Part shown: in pieces, positions 1 through 9,899 of the stretch
Numbering within the stretch: position 1 is the stretch's first letter
How the letters are laid out: every line of letters starts with the position of its first letter
Position numbers and translations under genes: made by a program
From: Enterococcus sp. DIV0212c
GTDB lineage: Bacteria; Bacillota; Bacilli; Lactobacillales; Enterococcaceae
Reading direction: 5' to 3'
Assembly (NCBI RefSeq): GCF_017377505.1
Contig: NZ_JAFREN010000033.1
Coordinates: forward strand, 1-64,000
DNA length: 64,000 nucleotides
The notes under the pieces: model-generated
Databases searched by the model: none
What the model was told of the DNA's origin: nothing
The model's input: only the letters and a program-made list of their open reading frames with translations

Positions 1-50
1 TGGGGCGCACATCAAAACTAAAAATCAGTTTTGTTTCGGTCTCTAGATGC

Positions 51-88
51 AAATAAACGGTGGGAGCAGAAGCAACTTCTTTAATAAA
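51..88. repeat. Short intergenic repeat copy
   Basis: The first 80 bases hold no gene. Bases 51-88 resemble 26767-26805: both read AATAAA, then GGTGG, then CAGAAGCAACT, then a CTT-containing tail, at roughly three bases in four identical. A weak 7-bp hairpin (CAAAACT/AGTTTTG) lies at 13-33. This looks like a decayed copy of an interspersed intergenic sequence that may act as a terminator region; only the resemblance is seen. Confidence 0.4.
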
Positions 89-860
89 AAAGACTAAACA
101 AAAACAGATTGATAATTTTTGAACCGCCTAATAATTGAAATATAAAATAAATAACACCAAAAGAGAGTATCAAAGTGAACAGTGTCAAACAAAATCGAAC
201 CCAAACATCTTCTTGTTTCCACAAGTTATCTGTAAATGATAAGCTAACTAATAAAGCCGATAAACAAAATAGTCCTGAAACGATCATGAAAGAACTACTT
301 AGCAAAAAGGAAAGCACTAACGATAACAGACTGACGTAAACTGCTAAACTCGCTGGACTAAATAAAGAATCGAACGCAGTAGAAAATAACATTTTTTTCT
401 TAGTTCGCTTATTGGAAATAAAGTAGAATACCACAACGAAAAGGAAAAAATACGTTCCTAGCAATAACAAGCTTTCAATAAATAAAGACAACGGTGTCTC
501 ACTAGAAAAATAGCTTATAATCACAATACTACGACTGATTGCTATACTATTAAAAACAATCAATAATAAGAAATTAATCACTCCAAAAATGGGAATTCTT
601 TGTGCTTTTTCTTCCTCTGTCCCTTTTATCTGAGTATTTAACCAGCTAAAATAATTTTTACTTTCCTTTTTCAATTGCTGAACGGTTTGATTACTTTTTA
701 GTTGTTCATTTAAATTTTGCTGCATTTGAACTGTTTTTTCTAAAACTGTTTCTTTTTGAGGCGTATCTACTGGTTCAGGTTTGCTCTGACTTTTACCACA
801 CGTTGGGCAAAACTTTGCCTCTTTTTTAATTTCTTTACCACAATGAATACAATTGTTCAT
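81..860 (-). CDS. Zinc-ribbon membrane protein
   Basis: 259 residues. The N-terminus carries a zinc ribbon with two CxxC pairs (CIHC at 4-7 and CPTC at 18-21), then a polar linker to about residue 90 and at least four hydrophobic segments that should span the membrane. The architecture, a cytoplasmic zinc ribbon fused to a multi-pass membrane domain, is common in Firmicutes and has no assigned reaction. It starts 10 bases after the GH3 stop codon, so the two are probably co-transcribed. Another zinc-ribbon membrane protein is encoded just upstream (2170-3741). Function unknown. Confidence 0.8.
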   Translation of the reverse strand: MNNCIHCGKEIKKEAKFCPTCGKSQSKPEPVDTPQKETVLEKTVQMQQNLNEQLKSNQTVQQLKKESKNYFSWLNTQIKGTEEEKAQRIPIFGVINFLLLIVFNSIAISRSIVIISYFSSETPLSLFIESLLLLGTYFFLFVVVFYFISNKRTKKKMLFSTAFDSLFSPASLAVYVSLLSLVLSFLLSSSFMIVSGLFCLSALLVSLSFTDNLWKQEDVWVRFCLTLFTLILSFGVIYFIFQLLGGSKIINLFLFSLFY

Positions 861-870
861 TTTTACACCT

Positions 871-2085
871 CTACCCTTTTATTAACCCTACAGCTAGTTT
901 CATTTTTAATACTCGATAAACAGATTTATTTAATTTTTCTTCGGTATACGCTCCTTGCTGGATTCCTTGTAGAACAAATGGAATCTGTTCTTGAAATGAG
1001 GAAGACAAAATCAAATCATTCCCTGCTTTTAAGGCAGCTAGGCCAGCTTCTTCTTGAGAAATAAAATCCGCAAGACCCGCCATATCCATATCATCTGTCA
1101 TGACCACTCCTTGAAACCCCAATTCATCGCGCAAAATATCATGGACTGGTTGAGAAATCGATGCCGGCATCGTCTCATCGATACTAGTAATAATATTATG
1201 AGACACCAAAATACTATCTGCTCCAGCAGCAATACCCGCTTTAAATGGCAAGAAATCGTTGCTTCTTAACTCTTCTAAAGGTCGAGTATCATAGACGACC
1301 TCAACATGAGAATCGCGATTATTTCCATAACCTGGAAAATGTTTTAGCGTGGATGTAATTTTTTGTTTTTTCAATTCCTCCACACTTATCTGTACATACT
1401 CACTTGTTTTCTGTGCATCTAACCCTAATGTTCGGTCATAGATAAATGCTTCTGGATCAGTTGCAACGTCCGCATCAGGAAATAGACCACCTTGAATCCC
1501 ATAAGAGTGTAAGACGTCGGCTTTTTTTTGAATCTCTGAGCGAATACCTGTCCAGCCAGACGCTTGATACACTTCTTGTGGGGATTGAAATACTTCTGGA
1601 ACTAAATCTGTACCTCGGCTCAAACGTGAAACCGTTCCGCCTTCTTCATCTGACGCAATAAATAATGGAAGTTTACTTGCAGCCTGATAAGAAGCTATTT
1701 TCTTCTTTAATGAGGTTGCTGTTTCTGACTCTACATCACGACCAAACAAAAGATAACCACCTAAATGATAATTCTGAATACTTTCTAATTGTCCATCGAT
1801 CGGTACACGAGCTAAAAATAATTGTCCGACTTTTTCTTCCAAGCTCATGGATGCAATTAGTTCGTCGATGATTTTTTCTTGATTTTTAACAGGTATTTGC
1901 TCTTTTTCGCTTGAAGAACTAGCGGTTTTTTGCTTCTCTTTATCAGTTGAAATAATGGTACTCTCCTGTTTTTTTGTATTTTCCTGATTCCCTTTTTGAT
2001 TTACTAGCCAAATAATAGCTAAACTGATTCCGAAAATCATTAGTAAAATAAGCCCTGCGCTGACGATCATTTTTTTAGTATTAAT
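871..2085 (-). CDS. Glycoside hydrolase family 3, beta-N-acetylhexosaminidase type
   Basis: A membrane-anchored, extracellular GH3 enzyme, likely acting on N-acetylhexosaminides from peptidoglycan. The conserved region begins with MSLEEKVGQLF; the motifs DEEGG, KHFPGYG and TDDMDM follow. KHFPGYGNNRDSH matches the NagZ-type loop with its catalytic Asp-His pair. One hydrophobic segment lies at the N-terminus, followed by a Ser/Lys-rich linker. The first ATG (2070) is about 22 bases from a perfect AGGAGG, too far for a usual start. An in-frame ATT at 2085 lies 7 bases from it and adds a short Lys-containing segment before the membrane helix, so I place the start there tentatively. Probably the first gene of a two-gene unit with 81-860. 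Confidence 0.88.
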   Translation of the reverse strand: MNTKKMIVSAGLILLMIFGISLAIIWLVNQKGNQENTKKQESTIISTDKEKQKTASSSSEKEQIPVKNQEKIIDELIASMSLEEKVGQLFLARVPIDGQLESIQNYHLGGYLLFGRDVESETATSLKKKIASYQAASKLPLFIASDEEGGTVSRLSRGTDLVPEVFQSPQEVYQASGWTGIRSEIQKKADVLHSYGIQGGLFPDADVATDPEAFIYDRTLGLDAQKTSEYVQISVEELKKQKITSTLKHFPGYGNNRDSHVEVVYDTRPLEELRSNDFLPFKAGIAAGADSILVSHNIITSIDETMPASISQPVHDILRDELGFQGVVMTDDMDMAGLADFISQEEAGLAALKAGNDLILSSSFQEQIPFVLQGIQQGAYTEEKLNKSVYRVLKMKLAVGLIKG

Positions 2086-2169
2086 TGTTTTTCCTCCTAA
2101 ATTTAAAAGTATGGCAGGCTTGAGATGTTAAATAGGAAAAAATCGAAACGAGTCCATGAAATCAACTGT

Positions 2170-3741
2170 TTATTCAATTCCTCCATTATCCACAACTTCA
2201 AAGTTCTCTTTGCCGCCTAAGCTTTGAATTTTAAAGCGATCTTCTCCCTCATCATAAATGAGCGTTGCCTTTTTGTAACGGAAAATCTGTGTGACATCTT
2301 GTTGTTTGTAATCTTTGTAGACGGTTTTATATTTGATCAGATACTGAACATCATATGTGTTCTTACCATTCATTTTAACCGATTCTACGGTTGCCGTCCC
2401 ATTTACTGAATTTTTGACTTTACTATCACGGACCGCTTGGATAAATGTATCAAAATCCTGATATTCTGAATTGCCTTTTCCATCAGTAAAAAACGTTGAA
2501 AATTTTTGCTTCGTTGTTTCATCATAGGTCATGTACGTACTCGTATAGCTGGTAACATTCGAGTAAAAACTAGCTAGAAAATTTTCTACATCTGATTCAG
2601 ATTTTATTCCTGAAAAATCTAAATTAATCGTCGATGAAAAATAATCCGGATCATATTTACTTGCTTCAAAACTAGCATCATTGATCTCGTATTGTTTGGT
2701 TTCTATAACACTTTTATTTGCCAATGTTTTTTTCAACTGAAGCGTGATTCCTTGGTGCCAAATCAGATCTTTGACTTCCAGTTCGCCTGTTGATAGTTGA
2801 CCTATTTTTTTATCATCAATAAAAACATCCGCATCGGAAATATTTGATGTCACTTTAAATGAAACTTTACGAAAATCAAGATTTACTTGGTTCATCTGCT
2901 CATAGTCACTGCCTTGAGACTGAACTAAATCAATGGTTGTTTCGCTTTTTTCACCAGCTAACTCGCCTTTTACCGTGTATTCTGCTGGGGTCAACGGTCC
3001 CCAAACGGTTTGAAATTGCGTTTTGTCTGTTGTTTCTTTTTCTTGATTATTTAAAAATAATTTCATGTCTTTTTGATTTGCGGTAACAGTGATATATTTA
3101 GGTTTTAACTCCAACTGATAGTCATCAAATAAAAAGAATTTCTTACCCTTTTTTTTCAGTGCCAGCTCACTTGTTTGATTATTTTTGCTTTCTAAATTTG
3201 TGATCAAACGTGAAAAAGCTGCTTTGTGTTTATTTTGTTCGTAATAAGCAAAATAAGTTTTTAATTCATCCTTTGTTACATTATAATTAGGATCTGTTGA
3301 AACCGTCAATTTTTTCATCTGATCTATGTCTTTGTTTTTAACGATTTCTATCATTCTTTTTGATTGGCTCTCATAACTATAATAACTTTTTGCAACAAAA
3401 TAGCTCCCGCCAATCAGACACATTACTACCGCTGATATTGTTATCAGTATTTTTTGTTTCTTATTCATCGGTGGTTTAGTTGCGATTGGCAATTCTTTTT
3501 TGCTTGGTTGTGACGTTTCTTGTGAGACTGACTTTCCACACGCTGGACAGAATTGATCATCCTCTTCTAGAGATGCTCCACATGAACATGTCGCGTGTTT
3601 AACGGTTTCTTGTTCTTTAGCTTCGCTTTTTACTTCAACCTTTGTTTGATCGTTTCCAGAAGTTGTTAGCTTCTCTCCACAATTTTCACAAAACAATGCT
3701 TCTTCTTGATTTTCATATTGACAAGAATGACAAATCTTCAT
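2170..3741 (-). CDS. TcaA/YvbJ-like zinc-ribbon membrane protein
   Basis: 523 residues. Two zinc ribbons occupy the N-terminus (CHSC/CENC, then CSCG/CPAC), followed by a polar linker, one transmembrane helix at about 103-125, and a long extracellular part. This layout matches the TcaA/YvbJ family, whose extracellular part contains repeated small domains and an NTF2-like end. S. aureus TcaA affects glycopeptide susceptibility and wall teichoic acid retention. That role is known for the family, not shown here. Transcribed in the same direction as the GH3 gene, 84 bases upstream of it. Assignment rests on architecture. Confidence 0.75.
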   Translation of the reverse strand: MKICHSCQYENQEEALFCENCGEKLTTSGNDQTKVEVKSEAKEQETVKHATCSCGASLEEDDQFCPACGKSVSQETSQPSKKELPIATKPPMNKKQKILITISAVVMCLIGGSYFVAKSYYSYESQSKRMIEIVKNKDIDQMKKLTVSTDPNYNVTKDELKTYFAYYEQNKHKAAFSRLITNLESKNNQTSELALKKKGKKFFLFDDYQLELKPKYITVTANQKDMKLFLNNQEKETTDKTQFQTVWGPLTPAEYTVKGELAGEKSETTIDLVQSQGSDYEQMNQVNLDFRKVSFKVTSNISDADVFIDDKKIGQLSTGELEVKDLIWHQGITLQLKKTLANKSVIETKQYEINDASFEASKYDPDYFSSTINLDFSGIKSESDVENFLASFYSNVTSYTSTYMTYDETTKQKFSTFFTDGKGNSEYQDFDTFIQAVRDSKVKNSVNGTATVESVKMNGKNTYDVQYLIKYKTVYKDYKQQDVTQIFRYKKATLIYDEGEDRFKIQSLGGKENFEVVDNGGIE

Positions 3742-3979
3742 TTTTCTCTCCTATTTTCTTTCATTTTTTTTGCCCTATTCCATCATTCTATTTTACACCC
3801 AAAAAGTCAACTATTTTTGTGATTTTATTCAATATATTTTTGTTTTTATTGATATAAGGACAAAATTTTTTATCTATTTAAATAACTAATCTAATTTAAT
3901 TCCTAATTTTTGACAAAAAAATAGGCACATGAGATGCTTTAAACGTAGTAAACAAAAAAAGAGAGAAGGTTGGATTTTT

Positions 3980-4378
3980 ATGTCAACAATGGTTTTTGTA
4001 AATTTCCCAGTTACTGATGTAAAACGTTCTACTGAGTTTTATGAAAAGTTAGGTTTTAAGCAAAACGTGGATTTTTCTAATGAAGAAACAAGTTCAATGG
4101 TTTGGGATGATAATTTTTGGATTATGCTGTTAAATCATGATTTCTATAGTAAATTTATCAAAGATAAAAAAATTGCAGATGCGAAAACAACTAGCGGTGC
4201 TTTGATTGCATTTAGTATGGAAAGTGCTGATGCTGTGAAGAAATTTGGCGAGACAGCGAAAGCAAATGGCGGCGATTTTTATAAAGTGGATATGGGGATT
4301 CCTGAGGATATGATGTTTGGACTTGAAGTACAAGATCCAGATGGTAATACTTTGGAACCTAATTGGATGAAGATGTAA
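3980..4378 (+). CDS. VOC-family (glyoxalase/bleomycin-resistance fold) protein
   Basis: About 132 residues. The start is the ATG at 3980, preceded by GAGAGAAGG with good spacing. Typical VOC features are the opening FVNFPVTDVKRSTEFYEKLGF and the closing QDPDGNTLEP. This resembles the PhnB/YcfA-type subgroup often annotated as extradiol dioxygenase or glyoxalase. Substrate cannot be told from sequence. It is monocistronic, divergent from the TcaA-like gene, and ends in a strong hairpin. Confidence 0.85.
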   Translation: MSTMVFVNFPVTDVKRSTEFYEKLGFKQNVDFSNEETSSMVWDDNFWIMLLNHDFYSKFIKDKKIADAKTTSGALIAFSMESADAVKKFGETAKANGGDFYKVDMGIPEDMMFGLEVQDPDGNTLEPNWMKM

Positions 4379-4387
4379 TATTGAAGT

Positions 4388-4438
4388 AATAACTTGTAAA
4401 ACTATCAGTTAAATTGATTGATAGTTTTACAAGTTATT
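4388..4438 (+). terminator. Strong hairpin after the VOC gene
   Basis: A perfect 20-bp inverted repeat (arms 4388-4407 and 4419-4438) with an 11-base loop directly follows the VOC stop codon. The T-run is weak, so it may act as a terminator or as an RNA end stabiliser. Confidence 0.7.
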
Positions 4439-4539
4439 TATAGGGTGTAAGACTCGATTCGTTTTAGTCTATATGTTATGAATAGGTTAGATACTGGATT
4501 GTGTCTTCATCATTATCAGCACGCACTAACAATCAAGCT

Positions 4540-4934
4540 TTAAGAAGGTGATGAAAATACACTAAGGACATTCATTTTTATTTCAGTATAACGTTTAAAT
4601 GTTTTTTCATTTCTAATATCTCTCAATTGTTTTGCGTCCATTGTTACTAACGGAAAAATTAACGGTACAAAGTAATTTAAGCTATCCACATGTTCACTGG
4701 TATCTTCTTTTGAAAATAACTTTTTTCCTTCTTTTTTTCTTCTTTTTTTCTTCTTGCTCTTCCTTCATACTTTTAGAAAGCCAACCTGTACTTATTATTG
4801 AATAGATAAACGGAAATAGTGAAAAAGTCCAATCTCCCATAAATGAAATCAAGAAATATTTTATGATTAGCAGAGGGAATACTATAAGAAATGATAATTA
4901 GACCAGCAATTATTTTTTCTTCACAATAAAACAT
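4540..4934 (-). pseudogene. Frameshifted remnant of a small membrane protein gene
   Basis: On the minus strand three reading frames in succession give protein-like text. They are a start region (MFYCEEKIIAGLII...), a hydrophobic stretch containing GDWTFSLFPFIYSIIS with a Lys/Glu-rich tail, and a C-terminal part containing DSLNYFVPLIFPLVTMD that ends at 4540. The last shift falls in an A/G-rich run near 4720-4750. It reads as one decayed gene with two frameshifts. The parent family was not recognised. Sequencing error in the homopolymer run could explain the second shift. Confidence 0.45.
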
Positions 4935-4986
4935 TTTTGGGTTTCAAAGATATGAAATTTTATTAAATTAAACTACTTCTACTATT

Positions 4987-5724
4987 TTATTCACTATAAT
5001 CCACTAGCACTGCATAAATTTCCCGCATTTCCCGGTGTTCATTGAAACCAATACGCATCGCTTGAGACAACTTTTTTTTCTCATTTGCTTCGTCATCATT
5101 ACTAAATAAGACAATTTTTTCATTTGTCGGGCGCTGTTCTATTTCCTCATAGTCATTTTTAAAATTATCGATTGCTCGATCCTGTTCTACTTTTGGCAAC
5201 CCAATTAGCTTGCCTGCTCGTTGTACTAATTCATAAAAATTATCGTTAGGATATAACGCATCACTACCATAATTGGACATTGATAAACTTTGCGTTGTTA
5301 ATTTTACTTGTTTGTTCTCTTTGTCAAATTTGTAAACTAAATCAATATACGCAAATACAGCCAGTTCATTTTGGTGGTTAAACGGATAAAAACCGCGTAT
5401 CTGAAGTTGATCGCCTCTGGCAAAAATACTGTATTCTGGTTCTGCTTCTTGAATTGATGAAGTCAGGATTTCTTCTTGAAACATTTGTTTGGTTTGTTCT
5501 AAAAATGCTGGAAGCTTTACTTGAAATTTATTCGTCAATAAATCGATTGCTTCTCTTTCCGAGATTTTAGGGTAGTCAAACATGCCAAAGGCTTTTTCTC
5601 GCTCATCATGCCAAATAAGATGTTGTTGACTAGTATCGATTGTTTCTGCTGTTTTGCTTGAACAACCACTGATTCCAACAATAATAAGTGCTAATACCAG
5701 GATTTTTCTATAGTTCCGCTTCAT
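4987..5724 (-). CDS. Lipoprotein of unknown function
   Basis: 245 residues. A short signal peptide ends in the lipobox ISGC, so the mature protein should be lipid-anchored on the outer face of the membrane. The rest is a soluble alpha/beta-looking sequence without a family I recognise. It follows the next lipoprotein gene by 15 bases in the same direction and appears to be the last gene of the WxL operon. A shared role in surface assembly is inferred from position only. Confidence 0.75.
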   Translation of the reverse strand: MKRNYRKILVLALIIVGISGCSSKTAETIDTSQQHLIWHDEREKAFGMFDYPKISEREAIDLLTNKFQVKLPAFLEQTKQMFQEEILTSSIQEAEPEYSIFARGDQLQIRGFYPFNHQNELAVFAYIDLVYKFDKENKQVKLTTQSLSMSNYGSDALYPNDNFYELVQRAGKLIGLPKVEQDRAIDNFKNDYEEIEQRPTNEKIVLFSNDDEANEKKKLSQAMRIGFNEHREMREIYAVLVDYSE

Positions 5725-5739
5725 TTTTTACCTTCTTTT

Positions 5740-6696
5740 CTAATTTATTTTTGGAACATTGATCAATTGACTAGTATTCGTTTGGAAAATCGCCTCAATG
5801 GGAACTAGTTCTATTGGCTGATCTGTTTTTAACGAGTAAATTGTGACACTATCTAACATTTGCCCGGAGGCGATGGTTTCGGTTCGTTGATCCAGTAATT
5901 TTGAAAGATCTAGCATGGGATTATCTTCGGGCAATGCGGCTTGTTCTAATTCTTGGTCCGCTTGTTTTACCTTAATCAGTTGGTTCCATTTTTCTGGCGT
6001 TATCGCTTCTTCCGATTGTTTATTCGTAACCTTGTAGCGCAATGCTACCATTTGATTGTTTTGATTACTTTGAATCGGCATCACTCCGATTAGCTCTAAT
6101 GATATTTTCTGGTTTTCAAATAGAATTGGCTTTTCAAACGATTCATCTTCCCCTAGATCCTTAATCTCTTGTAGTGTTAAAAGTGATTCATGCAACATTT
6201 CCGATCGTTTTTTATAGTTCCCGTCATTTGCCGAGTAAATAACAACTTGAACCATGCCGTTCGCACTTTCTACATAATACAAATGAAGCCAAACATTTTG
6301 CTTATCAAAATTAGTACGTAACGTATATTTATAAAACGTTTTGTCCTCCTTTTTTTCTTCCTTAAAATAGATATCCGACGCTTTTTTATAGCCATAGCGT
6401 ATCGCGATTTCTTGCTGCATTTCTTTCCCAAATTCTTTAGTATTAATTTTATTTTTACGATCAACGAGCACATAAAGTTGTGATTTACTTTTAGTATCTT
6501 CGGCTCCAAATACTGCTGACTCATTAAACTTAGTTTGATAGTTTGTTGTCTTTTTCCATGAGTCTGGCAATTGAATTGTATACTCCAAGCTATTTCCTGT
6601 AAAAGAAGCTTCTTTTTCTGATAATTTTTGCCCGCAACCACTCATAAACAAAAGGAAAAGCAACATACTGACTATATAATTTTGTTTTCTGATCAT
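5740..6696 (-). CDS. Lipoprotein with an N-terminal PsbP-like domain
   Basis: 318 residues with a lipobox MSGC at about 18-21. The first half (YTIQLPDSWK, then AVFGAED... and a VVIYSA strand) looks like the PsbP/DUF-type fold frequent in Gram-positive lipoproteins. The second half begins near EKPILFENQKISLELIGV and resembles a small extracellular beta domain of DUF4352 type. Its start lies immediately after the yfhO stop codon, so translation is probably coupled. Function unknown; domain calls are moderate. Confidence 0.7.
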   Translation of the reverse strand: MIRKQNYIVSMLLFLLFMSGCGQKLSEKEASFTGNSLEYTIQLPDSWKKTTNYQTKFNESAVFGAEDTKSKSQLYVLVDRKNKINTKEFGKEMQQEIAIRYGYKKASDIYFKEEKKEDKTFYKYTLRTNFDKQNVWLHLYYVESANGMVQVVIYSANDGNYKKRSEMLHESLLTLQEIKDLGEDESFEKPILFENQKISLELIGVMPIQSNQNNQMVALRYKVTNKQSEEAITPEKWNQLIKVKQADQELEQAALPEDNPMLDLSKLLDQRTETIASGQMLDSVTIYSLKTDQPIELVPIEAIFQTNTSQLINVPKIN

Positions 6697-6697
6697 T

Positions 6698-9265
6698 TTA
6701 GTTTCTCCTTTTACTCTTTTTTTGCTTCCAGTTATATGCGATGAAAAGGCTTGTACATCCTATAAAAAGACTAAGTCCCAGCCTAAATCCTTGCGGTATG
6801 AACTCGAAGGTAATGGTATGCTGCCCTTTAGGAACAACTAGAGTTAAAAAGGCTTCTTTAAAGGTTGGTATTTCTGCTTGTTTTCCATCTATATAAGCTT
6901 TCCAGCCTTGATCATAAGGAATTGTTGTTAGAACAACCTGTTCTTTTTCAAGGTCAACTTCAGCCGTTGCTTTTCTTCCTGACGTGTGAAATACCACGCC
7001 TTTTTCTTGAACGGCCGAAACAGCTTCTTCGAATACCCTTGTATCTAAAAACATCGCAATCGGTTTGCTTAATTGGACGACTGCTTCACCAACAAACTCG
7101 ACCGTAACGTCCACTGTTGTTTTTTGTTCATAGTAGCCTAAGTCATAATATTGACCAGATGCCAGCAAATCAGTTTTCCGAGTGACATCTCCGATTTTTG
7201 TCAGTACATTAACATCACCATATCCATACAAACTCAAATAGCCTTGGGAAAAGGCCGGCACTTCTACCGAATAAACCACTTGTCGCCTTTTCTTTGTTGA
7301 AATAGGCGAATAAAAAACGGCCTCTTCTTTTTCTTTGATTTCAACATACTTTTGACTTTTCAACGTTACTTCTGAAAAAGTGAATAATGGTTTTTTTACG
7401 TCTGATAAATACTGCATTAATTCCGTTTGATTTTTGACAGCTTCTTTCTCATAAATTTTCTGATCTGTTACTATTCCTAAAGGTAAGGCAAACTGATTCT
7501 CATACAATCGATACTTACCGCTACTAGTTTTTTCTTTAAAACCATATTTACTCAACGGTTCTTGGCTCAAATTATATTTTATTCCCAATAAAGCATCCAT
7601 AATCAACGTATTATTCTCGTATAGGATAACCAAGTTCGTCCCAGTAGAACGAAATCCAAGTAAATTTAAATATTGTGAGGAATGTCGATTGCGAATGGAT
7701 GAAAACATTGCGACACCGCTATAACCATAAATAAAACTTTCATTCCGCGAAGTCGCGTCTAAATTAGTTAAACGATAATTGCCTTCATCTTCAGTGTTCG
7801 CTTGCTCCACCAGCGACTGAATGTCTTTGTAATACTTATCATATGCTTTACGCTCAGGATAGCCCCACTCGTTGTTGATCCCACCAATTGTGTTAAAGGT
7901 GTTGAAAGAAACTTCGCCTAAAAATAGTAAGCAAAAAAGCAACCAGATCCAATTCGTTTTCTTTTTATTGTTTAGTTGAATCATCAATAAAACTAAATAG
8001 CTTAATAGGAGTACCACTGTTATGATCAAGCTACTTTTTCCTAAATAATCATATTTTCTGCGATTCGCCAAAAATGAAGCGAAAATATATACAAGTAGCA
8101 GTATAATCGAACAATTCACTAGCCGATTACTATCTTCTTTTGTAATTTTTTCCATCGCGAAACCGGCTAAGAATAAACCGAAGAATGAAAATAGAAAGCT
8201 AAATCGGAATAAAAACATATACGGCGCATGAAAGCCATGCCAAAATAAGTTTAATGGATCAATATAAACACTTAGAATAAGGAAAATAAATAAACCACCA
8301 TAAAGGATTCTTTTTCTTTTGGCAATTTTTGGATGAATGAAATACACTAAGCAAAAAAGCAGGCCAATCTGCCCAAAATAAATAAAAGGTGCACTGCCAT
8401 ATTTACTAGTATCGTAAATACCTACCATCGTTTTTACTGGAATATCCCACAGTCCTGTATCTCTCGTCCAAAAATTTGTTAGCGAGTCTAAACTTTCACC
8501 ATTATTTTTCAAATCTAATAACGTCGGTAAAATCGTCACCATTGAAGCACCACCAGCTAGTAACGAAGTAATAAAATAAGCAGGTAAACGTTCAATATAC
8601 TGCTTTGGATTGGTTAAACTACGACAAAGTGCATACAAAAATGTAAAAACGCCGATCATAAATGCCATATAGAAATTTGATAGAAATAAGAATAAATAGC
8701 TGAAAAAAAGTAGAACTACACGTTTTTCATCCATCAATTGATGAATCCCCAATACGATTAATGGTAAATAAAATAAACCATCTAACCACATTTGTTGCGG
8801 TGAATAGGCAACCGCAAAGCCACTTAACGCGTAACTAATGCTTAGAACTATTTTTGCTGGTTGTGGTAAGTTGTAAATCTTGTCACTCATAAACCAAAAA
8901 GATCCGCCGATTGTCCCAAATTTCAATAAGAGAATCACATACAGCGCATCCGGCATCCATTGCTTATCAAAGAAGAAAACAATTGGACTAAAGATACCGT
9001 TCAAGTAATACGCCATCAAAGACCAATAATTCAAACCTAACGAGCCATGCCAGGAATAAAAAAAACTTCCTTTCCCATGTAAAACATCACGCAGACTTGC
9101 AAAAAAATTTGAGCCTTGTGACAAGGCATCACTTGCTAAAACTACGCGATCGCTGCCAGGATAGATTCCATAACTTAAATACACGATAGCCATAATAAGC
9201 ATCGGTATAACGACACTCAAACCTAATGCCCAACCTTTTTTTTTCATCCATTTTATTCCCTTCAT
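6698..9265 (-). CDS. YfhO-family polytopic membrane protein
   Basis: About 855 residues from the ATG at 9265, chosen because AAAGGAGAGG precedes it at normal spacing. More than ten transmembrane segments cover the first 60%, then an extracellular C-terminal domain, then a last helix. The opening loop (YPGSDRVVLASD) and the Trp/Tyr-rich region after it are typical of YfhO. YfhO proteins are GT-C-type glycosyltransferases; in Listeria and Bacillus they act in glycosylation of lipoteichoic acid or other surface polymers. A matching role for this WxL locus is inferred. The gene is in the operon 28 bases after the signal peptidase. Confidence 0.85.
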   Translation of the reverse strand: MKGIKWMKKKGWALGLSVVIPMLIMAIVYLSYGIYPGSDRVVLASDALSQGSNFFASLRDVLHGKGSFFYSWHGSLGLNYWSLMAYYLNGIFSPIVFFFDKQWMPDALYVILLLKFGTIGGSFWFMSDKIYNLPQPAKIVLSISYALSGFAVAYSPQQMWLDGLFYLPLIVLGIHQLMDEKRVVLLFFSYLFLFLSNFYMAFMIGVFTFLYALCRSLTNPKQYIERLPAYFITSLLAGGASMVTILPTLLDLKNNGESLDSLTNFWTRDTGLWDIPVKTMVGIYDTSKYGSAPFIYFGQIGLLFCLVYFIHPKIAKRKRILYGGLFIFLILSVYIDPLNLFWHGFHAPYMFLFRFSFLFSFFGLFLAGFAMEKITKEDSNRLVNCSIILLLVYIFASFLANRRKYDYLGKSSLIITVVLLLSYLVLLMIQLNNKKKTNWIWLLFCLLFLGEVSFNTFNTIGGINNEWGYPERKAYDKYYKDIQSLVEQANTEDEGNYRLTNLDATSRNESFIYGYSGVAMFSSIRNRHSSQYLNLLGFRSTGTNLVILYENNTLIMDALLGIKYNLSQEPLSKYGFKEKTSSGKYRLYENQFALPLGIVTDQKIYEKEAVKNQTELMQYLSDVKKPLFTFSEVTLKSQKYVEIKEKEEAVFYSPISTKKRRQVVYSVEVPAFSQGYLSLYGYGDVNVLTKIGDVTRKTDLLASGQYYDLGYYEQKTTVDVTVEFVGEAVVQLSKPIAMFLDTRVFEEAVSAVQEKGVVFHTSGRKATAEVDLEKEQVVLTTIPYDQGWKAYIDGKQAEIPTFKEAFLTLVVPKGQHTITFEFIPQGFRLGLSLFIGCTSLFIAYNWKQKKSKRRN

Positions 9266-9293
9266 AGTGACCTCTCCTTTAGTTCTAGTTCTC

Positions 9294-9869
9294 TTATTGG
9301 ACATTACCAATTTTATCAAACGGATAATAACGATAGATCACCATTCCTTTAATTTGGCTTGCTCGAATCAGTCCAAATTGACGGCGATCTTTTGACTTTT
9401 GACGATTGTCGCCTAATACAAAATAGCAATCATCAGGAATCTTTCCTAGTCGTCTTAAATTTCTTGCTACTTCATCTGTAACGTCAAATTTTTGCAGACT
9501 ATCTGGTAACTCACTCGCAAAAGAGCGATCTGTTAACGTGAGTCCAGTCCTTTTTGCTTCTTTTGATTGCAGATAAACAACATTTTGTTCAACGGCCAGC
9601 TCATCGCCTGGCATCCCAATAACTCGCTTTACATAACTAGTTTCTCTAGGTATTTCAGGATCTATGATTACCATGGCATAGCGTGTGGGCGTGTTTCTCT
9701 TATTAACCAAAATATAATCGCCTTCAGCCAAACTGGGAAACATAGACTCTCCTTGGATGCGATGGGTTTTATTTTGTAGTAGAAATAAACTCACAGCCAT
9801 GACAACTAAAATAAAACGCCAATTCTTAAGTATTTTCCAGGCTAAAGCCCGCCTTGTTTGTTTTGACAT
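9294..9869 (-). CDS. lepB: Signal peptidase I (catalytically intact)
   Basis: 191 residues from the ATG at 9869. The TTG at 9884 overlaps the ribosome binding site GGAGG and is unlikely. One N-terminal helix, then Ser42 in GESMFPS and Lys81 in YVKRVIGMPGD form the Ser/Lys catalytic dyad; GDNR follows. The last box reads SKDRR rather than the usual SxDSR. The enzyme removes signal peptides at the outer membrane face. Encoded in the WxL operon, it may serve the WxL proteins preferentially; that is inference. Confidence 0.92.
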   Translation of the reverse strand: MSKQTRRALAWKILKNWRFILVVMAVSLFLLQNKTHRIQGESMFPSLAEGDYILVNKRNTPTRYAMVIIDPEIPRETSYVKRVIGMPGDELAVEQNVVYLQSKEAKRTGLTLTDRSFASELPDSLQKFDVTDEVARNLRRLGKIPDDCYFVLGDNRQKSKDRRQFGLIRASQIKGMVIYRYYPFDKIGNVQ

Positions 9870-9899
9870 TTCTTTTTCCTCCAATCCTCTTTCAAGTAA

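Noticed and set aside
9869..9884. TTG start for the intact signal peptidase
   Set aside because: The TTG overlaps the GGAGG site that serves the ATG at 9869.
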